DNA of 10,461 nucleotides from NCBI GenBank assembly GCA_025529335.1, contig JAMYHX010000841.1, positions 1 through 10,461 of the forward strand, read 5' to 3'. Both the position numbers and the translations under genes were made by a program. This document shows, piece by piece, positions 1 through 7,459 of the stretch. Positions within the stretch are counted from its first letter, which is position 1, and every line of letters starts with the position of its first letter. Source of the DNA: Rhizopus sp. PT2906. Taxonomy: Eukaryota; Mucoromycota; Mucoromycetes; Mucorales; Rhizopodaceae. The notes under the pieces are model-generated. The model was not told the origin of the DNA. It saw only the letters and a program-made list of their open reading frames with translations, and ran no database searches.

Positions 1-718
1 TTTTAATCTTTGCGTAAATACTTTTCTTAATATACGCCAATTATTTTTTTCATACACGTCATAATTTTATCCTCTTTTATGAAATTTATTTTTAATAAAA
101 CAGTAAAAGGCTGATATGTCTCTATGTAGAGGAGTTAAATGCCGGATATTAAAGGAAACTGCAATGACTTACACATTAGATTGTCATATAAGAGCATGTT
201 TGAATAAAGCTTCATTGATATACAAACAAGCTTTGAGTAAACTCGATTTATTTTGAGAAAAAAAAAAGATCTACTTTGATAGACATACTTAACAATTGTG
301 TTTAATAAAGTTCTTGATCTATTTACTTTTGTTTAGTATGATATTGTCAAATAAATACCTTTACCTCGGAAATATAAGAATACGACAAGATGTAACAAGT
401 CTTTTTATGAAAAGAGAGAGAGAGAGAAAGAGAGAGATTCATGAGAAAAATGAAATGATCTCTATATTGCAAGAACAAATGTTGTCAACCAAATTGCATC
501 TTATGAACTGTATTAATATGACGCATCATCAACTGCTATGAATCAGTGTTATGGGCTTAATACGAAGTATTATGTTAATATCGAATAGAAAGGATGACTT
601 TGGCTTATGTACGAAATATATTGACTATATGTGAAAAAGTGCAATCTTCTTCGAAATAAAAGTAGAAATACGACATTTAGGCTTTTAAACAAAGCTTGAA
701 GGGTTCAAAGTTTATTAA
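1..718. other. AT-rich stretch without a supportable gene
   Basis: This 0.7-kb stretch is strongly AT-rich and contains many stops in all frames. The longest open frame (about 296-541, plus) begins at a non-ATG codon, has a hydrophobic start and runs through a GA microsatellite that accounts for its Arg/Glu/Lys-rich middle, so I do not regard it as a gene. No tRNA-like fold, clear splice-site pair or recognisable protein motif was found by eye. Confidence 0.6.
413..436. repeat. GA microsatellite
   Basis: Two runs of GA dinucleotides separated by a short AAAG interruption. It is a purine-only simple repeat in intergenic DNA. A CT tract at about 5909-5924 is the complementary kind of repeat elsewhere in the window. 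Confidence 0.85.
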
Positions 719-894
719 CCCACATTATGGCAGTAGCCATGTCAATGAGTCAGCATACTGCACGTTTATAGGGAAATCGGACATGTCAGAAAGTAAGATG
801 TTGCCTTCAAAGACCGGCCGGAAGATTGTTATAGAGATCTTCAAAAACGCCAGTAATGTCCAGTAATTTGACGCTGGATTGGCCATAATTATTT

Positions 895-914
895 TTTTTG
901 TCCAGCAACTTGAT
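895..914 (+). repeat. Left arm of a 20-bp inverted repeat
   Basis: The reverse complement of this 20-mer matches 3885-3904 at 18 of 20 positions; the shared core is ATCAAG-(2 variable of 3)-CTGGACAAAAA. The decamer GGCCATAATT lies just outside it at 881-890, and the same decamer also lies outside the right arm at 3919-3928. This resembles an eroded terminal inverted repeat of a Tc1/mariner-type or MITE-type element enclosing about 3 kb. No transposase gene of that class is seen inside and no target-site duplication is evident, so the element class is open. Confidence 0.5.
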
Positions 915-917
915 TAA

Positions 918-918
<1 letters not shown>

Positions 919-951
<33 letters not shown>
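919..951 (+). repeat. Uninterrupted 33-nt A tract
   Basis: A pure run of 33 adenines immediately inside the left inverted-repeat arm and upstream of the intron-bearing pseudogene. Pure A runs of this length are often 3' tails of retroposed copies, but they also arise by slippage. No reverse transcriptase or SINE-like promoter boxes were seen to its left, so its origin is unresolved. The exact length is prone to assembly error. Confidence 0.8.
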
Positions 952-953
<2 letters not shown>

Positions 954-1031
954 TTTGCCCTTCTACTTTATCCCAGCTCACATTAGAAAACGTAGTTTTT
1001 CTTATCCAACAGCTCACAACTACAGTTAGTT

Positions 1032-1815
1032 ATGGCTTCAACGATATTAAAACTACTCTCACCGCAGTAGTTGAAGAGAATAGAATCTTGAAGCTAAAAT
1101 TGAAACTTTGTAAGCTGATGTCACTATCTTGAAAGAAGAAGCTAAAGCACTAAAGTCTTCTAATAGCTTTACGAACCCTAACGCTTCTGTTGCAATTGCT
1201 ACTACTTCTGGACTTTTTTGCAACCAACTTTTACCCGGAACGCAAAAAGCCAGCACCAAGAACAAAAGATACTCGTTCTGGCTGCACGGATCGCCCTGCT
1301 CCTTTTTCCTGGAAGCACTTCAGGAAGCTTATTGATGAAGTGCGCGGATCCGAGTATGAACAGCTGAATGATGATTTATTCTATGCCTGCAAGCTGAATG
1401 TGTCAGCACAGTTTGTCAAAGCAGTCATTGATGATGCTGAAATAGGTGACAAAAAACAAAATTGGACAGTTATACTAGTTCTTTTTTTATATATCTATAT
1501 GACCTTGTGTATTTTGATATTTGTTCTTCTTTTCTTTTCTTTGTGGGTTCCTAATCAGAATTATTACAAAGATTAGAAAAAGTAAGGCGGTATTCTTTAT
1601 TATTCTTTTATATATGTTATTAACAATAAATAAAGCTGTCAAAACGAACCCATCGAAAAGTCACATATTTCAATACCGAAAGACAATATGGTATCACAAA
1701 CGAGACTGCCTGAGCAGGTATTCCTGGTGATGCTCAGCTGTATGCAATTGAAAGTCTTGAGACTAAGGCAGCGCTTTATATTCCTCTTCGCTCTTGTGTT
1801 GGCTCTTGGGAGCAA
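1032..1815 (+). pseudogene. Broken multi-exon gene of an unrecognised family
   Basis: Coding-like sequence can be followed across three segments. Segment 1 (about 1032-1445) starts with a Lys/Glu/Leu-rich probable coiled coil (for example ADVTILKEEAKALKSS), then a Ser/Thr/Ala-rich linker, then a basic and aromatic block (FYPERKKPAPRTKDTRSG, SWKHFRKLIDEVRGSEYEQL, DDLFYACKLNVSAQFVKAVI). Two putative GT-AG introns, 1446-1558 and 1582-1635, join a 23-nt exon (ELLQRLEK) in frame to a third segment containing KLSKRTHRKVTYFNTERQYG and AIESLETKAALYIPLRSCVG. Lesions: a frameshift near 1080, TAA at 1111-1113, a one-base shift in the T run at about 1212-1217, and TGA at 1711-1713. Retained introns argue against a processed retrocopy. 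The last third stops where the Helitron begins on the other strand. I do not recognise the family; the splice model is by eye. It could be a gene fragment captured by, or caught beside, the Helitron. Confidence 0.5.
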
Positions 1816-1840
1816 ACATGCTTCTTGAGTATTACTGGAG

Positions 1841-3758
1841 CTACATCCGTAGATCGAGTAAGATGTAGTTTACTGTTAATGGTACATTGGCACTTCATCC
1901 CAAATTATCGACTTTGCTCTCTGGATGAGCCCAGCAAGATCGCTATCCTTTCAGATATTGCAAGTAGAGCATTCATCTACGGACAGAGGAATCTTGAACA
2001 ACGAATGGGAAGTTTGGCCGTTAGGCAAGAGAAGTGCAGCAATCCCAGAGGAGGCAACGCAAAGGACGATTTTGTTTTCTCTCTTGTAGTAATTACAAAT
2101 AGTGTTATAGACAAACGTCTTGCCCGTACCGGCAGGGCCTTGCAAAAAGAATTGACTGTTGCAGGGATCAGACTCAATCTTTCTAACTATAGTTTCAAAG
2201 GCGCTCTTTTGTTTCTCGTTGAGCTGACCGTACATACTGTCAAATTGCTGTAATACATCCTCAGAGTTAAAATTTAAAGCATTCCTAATGAGCGGGTTGG
2301 CTTCTCTTTGTCATTAATCAAATATACGTAGTCTATAGCAGGATTGTCGTTATAGTAGGAAACTTGGTTAAGGATCTGGGATGCAAAATCGTCACATAAA
2401 ATGCTTAAAAGCCTGTTTGCAGGATCATCGCTTATGTCGCTGCAGTAACGCTCCCAGAGTGCCAAGGGATTATTTAACTGGCCTTGAAGCAATGCGGTGA
2501 GAAATAATCGTCGTAGGTTTGTGCCTGTAGCAAAAAGTCTTGCGTCAGCAAAGCGCCTATCCCATTCACAATCATCCTCGACCAAGTGAAGAGCCAAGCA
2601 GGCTTCTCTGAAGGTTGGGTACATAATCTCATTGACTGTCCTAATGTCCTCAAAAGATTTGGGACCACGGACGCTAATCAGCAAAAGACGAAGGTAGTAC
2701 CTCTCTCCTGCAATGGGACTACAGTGGTACATTCTGCCAATGGCAAAGCCTCGCCGGCGAGGGTGCCATTTCTTCCTTCTTTCGTCAAATACAAAATGCT
2801 GAGGGAACTCCTGGTAGAGATATTGTCTACTATCCTCGTTTCTTGTGTTATAGTCAAAGAGGGCCATCGAGGTTGACTTGCTCCTTTGTAGTATTTCTGT
2901 GATTTCTGAAGCTGATGCTTCAGAAGGGAAATAGACAGCTTGCTGTCCGGGTAGGTGAACTTACAGACTAACAACGTTTGGGTCTTCCTCATGCGTCTTG
3001 AACTGAAAGAGATTTCACACAGCTTCAGATGGCCCAATATACCTCGAATGAAGGTACTTTTTGGTTTCATCTTGTGTATCTTCAATTTCCAAGGCTGTAC
3101 AATCTGAGCCTTTGTAGACGTACTTGTTGACGTACTTGATCTCCTGGATACTGCTGCATACTTCAATATTGATGTGGGCCCTGTACTTTTTGGTCAGATA
3201 AGGGTTGTAAGGCACCACCCAGCGGTTATCCATGGCAATGTCAGGACCAATTCTGCCCGAAGGTTTTACGGAATAAAAAAAGTTGTTTTGTTCTCCTGAT
3301 GGCGCTCGTCTGTGACGATAGAGAGAATAACCATCTTCTGTTAAGGAAGTTTCCTTCGGAAATCTCTTGGAACAGATCATTCTTCTGCCATTTTCAATCA
3401 TACGTGGATTGCGTGGACTAAAATCACCACAGAGACCATGAAGCATGCAGGATGTGACAATTTCAAAAAGCTCTGGATCGTCCGTCTTATCCGGGATTTC
3501 TGCGCAGATGATTTGATCAATTTTTTCAGCATCAGTAAAGCTGTTCTGGGGGTCAAGAAAGAGCAAGAAGTGCATGTAGAGCAAGCCTCGTTTTTGGTAT
3601 TCAGTAGTACGGACTAATCCTTTATATCAACTAAATATGTGTTTCTTCTTCAGGTTGTGAAAGAATTGACGAATTTTCAAATTGAAAATTCTGGCAGACA
3701 GGTCAGGCCTGTCAAAGGCAACTTGGCCAGGGAGGAGCTCATTGGTGATTTCTGTCCA
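1841..3758 (-). pseudogene. Decayed Helitron Rep/PIF1-like helicase
   Basis: The minus strand reads as a Helitron transposase, which in the family couples an HUH replication initiator (rolling-circle nicking) to a PIF1-type DNA helicase. Rep part, about 3758-3100: WTEITNELLPGQVAFDRPDL, then EYQKRGLLYMHFLLFL. The HUH site (family H-x-H) reads Y-M-H, so the first histidine (codon 3578-3576) is lost. The two-tyrosine motif YVNKY (Tyr codons 3134-3132 and 3122-3120) is kept. The linker has VHLPGQQAVYF and IGRMYHCSPIAGERYYLRLL. The helicase keeps Walker A GPAGTGKT (about 2140) and a Walker B-like SIIWDEVPM (about 1900), then dies out near 1841; motifs III-VI are missing. Breaks: TGA 3627-3629, TGA 3015-3017, TAA 2961-2963, a frameshift near 2300-2315, TGA 1951-1953 and a stop/frameshift at about 1876. 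From 3758 to 2300 everything lies in one frame apart from the stops. Both ends are truncated; no Helitron 3' hairpin-CTRR end was found. Confidence 0.9.
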
Positions 3759-3866
3759 TATAAAGGAATGTAAACCAATAGAATATCATAACAGCTGAAC
3801 AATGAACCAACAAAATATAACAGAAAGTACAAGCTGAACGAATGGATGTATGAGGTAATTTTTGAG

Positions 3867-3928
3867 AATTATGGCCTATCCGCGATCAAGGTACTGGACA
3901 AAAATACTTTTTTTTTTTGGCCATAATT
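3867..3928. repeat. Short inverted repeat around AATTATGGCC / GGCCATAATT
   Basis: A perfect 10-bp inverted repeat: AATTATGGCC at 3867-3876 and GGCCATAATT at 3919-3928, with a 42-nt loop that holds the right 20-mer arm. A third copy of the decamer lies at 881-890, outside the left arm. The T/A runs and GGCC motifs resemble terminal regions of Tc1/mariner-like elements; this is a resemblance only. Confidence 0.55.
3885..3904 (-). repeat. Right arm of a 20-bp inverted repeat
   Basis: Inverted partner of 895-914 (18 of 20 bases match after reverse complementation). It lies about 125 bp beyond the 5' end of the recognisable Helitron Rep sequence and about 40 bp beyond the 3' end of the integrase-like zinc protein gene, so it marks the boundary between the repeat island and the flanking gene. 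Confidence 0.5.
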
Positions 3929-3945
3929 TTGGGCATAATAAAAAT

Positions 3946-4650
3946 TTATTTAAATTCCCCTGCCAAAATTTCCCATAGTGTAGTTGACGGCATACTTGCC
4001 TCGATAGACATAGCATCGAGAAAGAGATCAGTATAATCGATCGTAGATGGTGGCGAGCAACTATCGAATGTATCAAGATGATTGCCATTCCTTTTGAATC
4101 TACAAGTTGGGCAGCAACGAACAAAACGAGCGATCAGTTCCTTGGGGATCCATGAAAAACTGCTCTTGACCTAAAAAAAAATATGAAAAATTAGTCTTAT
4201 AATCCTCCGAAGTACTATCAAATAACTTACAATGGCAGATGTCTTGTCTCGGCCGCCGTGATTTGCGATTTTATGAGCATCTAACAGAATCTCATAGATT
4301 GTTTCCTTGATAGCTACTGGTTTCCCATTATGGCAGACGACTTTAGTTTCTCCAGGAGAAAGTTCAAACATCTTCTTTGCCCAGTACCTGAATTGAGCTG
4401 TCGATATTGCTGTATTACTTGGGTTTTTCAAAATTTCCTCTATACTCTTGTAGCAATCAAAATCAATGAGAGCCTTATCTCTTTTCTTGGCATGAAGTTT
4501 GTCCAAGTAATCCTGCATAGTGACTTGAAAGTCAGAGATAGTAGTGAAGCCGTAATCATCCTCTTTAGGAGGATTGGATATGCTTTCGAAGAACGAGATC
4601 GGAGTAAAATTGTCGCAAATGTTGAAACCATTGGAAATATACGATTGCAT
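3946..4650 (-). CDS. Stand-alone H2C2 integrase-type zinc-binding protein, two exons
   Basis: Exons 4650-4231 and 4170-3946 give a 214-residue protein. The 60-nt intron is phase 0, with donor GTAAGT, a GACTAAT branch-like site and an acceptor after a T run. Residues 85-110 hold an aromatic/basic block (AQFRYWAKKMFELSPG). Residues 126-163 form the H2C2 finger of retroviral/Ty3-type and KRBA2-like integrases: His126, His131, Cys160 and Cys163, with HGGRDKTSA after the second His and SWIPKELIARFVRCCPTC around the cysteines. In the family this finger precedes an RNase-H-fold DDE core that inserts DNA; here only about 50 unrelated-looking residues follow before TAA, so catalysis is not expected. 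Start: the ATG at 4650 sits in a favourable A-rich context after a CT-rich leader. An upstream in-frame ATG at 4740 would add 30 mostly hydrophobic residues and is less likely. Both exons are free of lesions, which suggests a young copy or a domesticated gene. The 3' end abuts the inverted-repeat island and may have been cut by it. Confidence 0.75.
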
Positions 4651-4720
4651 TTTAGTAACCAAAAAAGCTTGATGAAGAAGAGTAAAGGAAAATGAAAAAA
4701 AAAAATAGAAAAGTGTGCTC

Positions 4721-4728
4721 TTTAAATA
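4721..4728 (-). promoter_or_regulatory. TATA-like box of the integrase-type gene
   Basis: TATTTAAA on the minus strand, about 70 bp before the chosen ATG, followed by a long pyrimidine-rich tract up to the start. This spacing is normal for fungal promoters; in AT-rich DNA the motif alone is weak evidence. Confidence 0.3.
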
Positions 4729-4740
4729 TGTAAGAATCAA

Positions 4741-6233
4741 CAGGTATACATTAACAATTCCTTATGATCCTTGTATCCTCGGCTTTTTTAAATAAGATCA
4801 ATTGCATACTGTTTTCTTCCTTATCTACCGGAGAATATACTATTGATAGAGATTTATGTCATAGGCAAATCAACCTTCGTACATATTAAAATATCCGGAA
4901 ATAAAAAGAGCTATTTCCAAGGAACTGGATTGATAAGCACAAGGTAGGTTAAGGGACCAAGTTAAAATACGAGTTGCTCGATCTTGGTGCCCCTTTAGAT
5001 GGTCTTCTTCTTTGGTATGCATGTATTATGAATTTCATTGTATATCATTTGGTATTCCTTGATTCACGTAAAGGTCGTGTCAATTAAGATTTATTGTTGC
5101 AGCATATGTCGTCACTACCAGAAATGATTGAACTTTTTAAATAGTTGCAATTCCAACTTTTGTTATCTATTGTATACATATGCATTTGCTTCTCCAATTG
5201 ATAAGTTGCATTGTAAAAAAAAAAGTATATGTTCTGTATTTGCTATATACTATGAATTAAAGACGAATATCAAAAAAAATGACTCAGGATAGGCTATAAT
5301 TTAATGATGCCCTTATTCAGACAAATGTTTTATTTTCATATTTATACAATATATTTTTGAAAGTAACTTTCAAGTTTCTGAGCGTTGCAGGAATAGTAAT
5401 AGGGGAATAGTCCTATCTCATTGAAGAACATGTTATAGATCAATTACCCCACAATACCCCTGTTAGTGTGTCATGCACCCATTATAATTCCTATCTATTA
5501 TCACATCGATTAATACCATGTCGTCTTAAACAAAATTAGATCTACGAAGATTGTGTCTAGAATCGTTAAAATATTCTGCAATAGGTAGCATAATTTTGAC
5601 AATAAAGAAGCTTGCATGAATTCGCAATGCACGCGTCATATGTGTTCATATCAAAACCAGAAAACAATGGTTGCATGCATATCAATAGACAGCATCTTAC
5701 TGCAATAAGGACATACACTAAAGAAGCACTCCGAAAGTATAGCTTGAGCTATGTTTCTTCTAAAACATATGCAAACACACGCGTGGTGCTGCCTTGTGTA
5801 TAATTCGCCGATCATGACCATCGAATGATTTTTCACGTCTGCTTCTGGAATGTAATGCCCTGTCGCACACATGTAACTTTAAACCTGCTACACTAATGTC
5901 GCGTACTATCTCTCTCTCTCTCTCCGATCATAGTCCTCAATGTTATTGAATTATTATTGAAGGTATTATGAGTTTTTACAAGATATACATTGACATAATT
6001 TTAATGCTTTACTTCAAATATTAAAAAACAAACTGATAAAACATAACGCAATAGAAAGTCTGTTCTTTGTCACATTCTTTGATAAAAGGTATATCCGATT
6101 GTATTACATGCGTTATTGGGGATAACCCTGCAAAGTACTAAAAAGATGTGTACATCTTGTCCAACTGGCAACAATAACATTTATATTTGGCGTTTCATAA
6201 ATAAAGCAAGTTATTGTTGTCGGATGATTATTA
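4741..6233. other. 1.5-kb AT-rich intergenic region, no gene seen
   Basis: Stops are frequent in all frames. Two overlapping small frames at 5612-5803 (plus) and 5872-5651 (minus) are antisense to each other. The minus one is Cys-rich but has no recognised spacing, splice signals or family, so neither is called. No tRNA with a convincing T-loop was found. The region contains only a CT microsatellite and several A or T runs. Confidence 0.55.
5909..5924. repeat. TC/CT microsatellite
   Basis: Eight TC dinucleotide units in a row within intergenic DNA. No gene lies close enough to assign it a promoter role. Confidence 0.8.
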
Positions 6234-6497
6234 GAATGACATGGAAACTTCAGCTCCATCGTTTACAATGATAAAGTTGTTGTCCTTATAGCAACTGACA
6301 ACACGTTTTGCTTTATCCATTTTCTTTGGCTCATTTGGCTGAAAAATAAAATTTGTTTGAAGCCATCTACATGGAAAACACAGCGATTTTCCGTGTCTTA
6401 CTCAACACCCGAACCACGGTTCTTCACTGAAATGAACAAACACTGTTGAGATGAGCATTGTACATTTATTTGAAAGAAGCTGACTTGTGTAAAGATA
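6231..6497 (-). other. Ambiguous coding-like stretch, possibly a terminal exon
   Basis: One minus-strand frame is open from 6497 to the TAA at 6233-6231 except for a single TGA at 6404-6402. Upstream of the TGA it reads FVHFSEEPWFGC; downstream it ends with MDKAKRVVSCYKDNNFIIVN and DGAEVSMSF. An acceptor-like TTTTTCAG lies just before CCAAATGAGCC (6338), and a GTAAGA follows the TGA, so the last 105 bases could be a 3' exon with the TGA spliced away; joining the two flanks keeps no single obvious frame. I recognise no family. It may be an exon of an unseen gene, part of the bZIP 3' region, a gene relic or chance. Confidence 0.25.
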
Positions 6498-6535
6498 TCA
6501 CAGCTTTATGGTACAGAGCTATGTGTGCTTGACAT

Positions 6536-7218
6536 TTACAGGGTATTCGTTTCGTTATTGTTGTTTACATGACATAAGGGATGAGTCATCTTTAAGTGTA
6601 TGTTTGGAAATTGTATTAAATCAAGCATGTACATTTCAATATAAGAGTCGATAGCTGGACTTTGGCACCTATTATATATGTGTTAGTTCAATCAACAGAG
6701 ATCATGTCTATCTTACTCTTTATGTAAAAACAATTGATTTCTCAGGTAAACAAACTCTTCCTTTAGTTGTCGTATCTCCTGTTGACGTCTTTTATTTTCA
6801 CTTGTTAATGATTCTGCTCTTCTTTCAAGCTGATTTATCCATTCCTTTTTTCGTTGCCTGCACTTATGAGCTATTTATATCTGTATAAATGCGACTGCAT
6901 CAATAATTAACCGACATTCTAACCTGCAATTCTATTTCTTTCTAGGTTTCTTTTTCTTGTTGCCTCTTCGTCTTCGTCATCGCTTTCATGGCTCGTCAAC
7001 CATGTCCTGTCCATCAACGATTCCTCTCTTGGCGCGATCAGCCGTACTTCCTCTTGATCTGACTTGATCCTTTTGTTCTGATGATGCTCAGATGTATCTT
7101 GCAAGAAGTAACAAGACACGTCCTCTGCTCTTCTTTTTGTGCCATAAAGAAGCTGTGGATCAAAACAGGGCTCAATTGAACTCGCTAGACTTGGCGACAT
7201 CATGTTTTGTTGATTCAT
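6536..7218 (-). CDS. Small ATF/CREB-type bZIP transcription factor, three exons
   Basis: Exons 7218-6924, 6870-6717 and 6668-6536 encode 193 residues. An acidic patch (ESDDEDEEA) leads into the basic region: Asn95 to Arg103 of NRIAAHKCR fit the N-x7-R DNA-contact signature, and the AA..CR pattern with QRKK after it is typical of Atf1/ATF2-like factors that bind TGACGTCA as dimers in the nucleus. Zipper heptads from residue 113 read Leu, Leu, Arg, Leu, Leu, His, so the third is not hydrophobic. Intron 1 (53 nt, donor GTTAGA) splits the basic region exactly, restoring Ala99. Intron 2 (48 nt) has donor GTAAGA, a consensus branch site GAACTAAC and acceptor ATAATAG. It removes an in-frame TAA at 6715-6713 and extends the ending to LHKECQSP, close to the family's AHKDC. 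The start at 7218 follows a T-rich leader. The protein is much shorter than Atf1 of yeasts and lacks visible kinase-regulated N-terminal domains. The exact C-terminus after residue 155 is less certain. Confidence 0.85.
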
Positions 7219-7459
7219 AAATACAAGAAAATACACAAATAAAAATAAAAGAAAGAAAAAAGAAAAATGCAAACAATCGTAAACCAGTTTGTTTATCCAC
7301 ACTGTCTCCCTTGATCCTCCCTCATTGTGTACGATATGCCTTTTTCAATTTAGTCGCCGACCAGCCTCAACACATGCAATTTGGCATGTTCTGTGTTTCT
7401 AGTCATGTGGTAAAAACACGTCTGCAAAAGAAAGGGAAAAAAAATATTTATTATTAAAA
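7219..7459. promoter_or_regulatory. bZIP promoter and lysyl-tRNA synthetase 3' region
   Basis: A 241-bp gap shared by the 3' end of the synthetase gene and the 5' leader of the bZIP gene, both on minus. An AATAAA lies only about 8 nt after the synthetase stop (minus strand, 7452-7447) and could act in polyadenylation. The last 70 bases before the bZIP start are T-rich with scattered C, as in fungal 5' leaders; no clear TATA box or TGACGTCA element is present. Confidence 0.4.

Noticed and set aside
296..541. 81-residue plus-strand frame
   Set aside because: Non-ATG start, and its middle is made by the GA microsatellite; no motif or homolog recognised.
720..866. Short plus-strand frame containing MSESKMLPSKTGRKIVIEIF
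   Set aside because: The composition looks protein-like, but it is only 48 codons, starts after a stop without a clear splice acceptor, ends at TAA 864-866 and matches no family I know. It may be a relic fused to the repeat end.
1825..2253. 142-residue plus-strand frame
   Set aside because: Antisense to the Helitron helicase, whose Walker motifs on the minus strand explain the openness.
3876..4124. 82-residue minus-strand frame
   Set aside because: A shifted-frame shadow of exon 2 of the integrase-type gene that runs on into the repeat.
5612..5872. Two antisense small frames, the minus one Cys-rich (HHACVCICF, VCPYCS)
   Set aside because: The cysteine spacing fits no zinc-finger class, the frames overlap each other, and no promoter or intron evidence supports either.
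6782..6789. TGACGTC half of a CRE site
   Set aside because: It lies inside the bZIP coding exon over Arg-Arg-Gln codons, is not a full TGACGTCA, and has no promoter context, so autoregulation is not supported.
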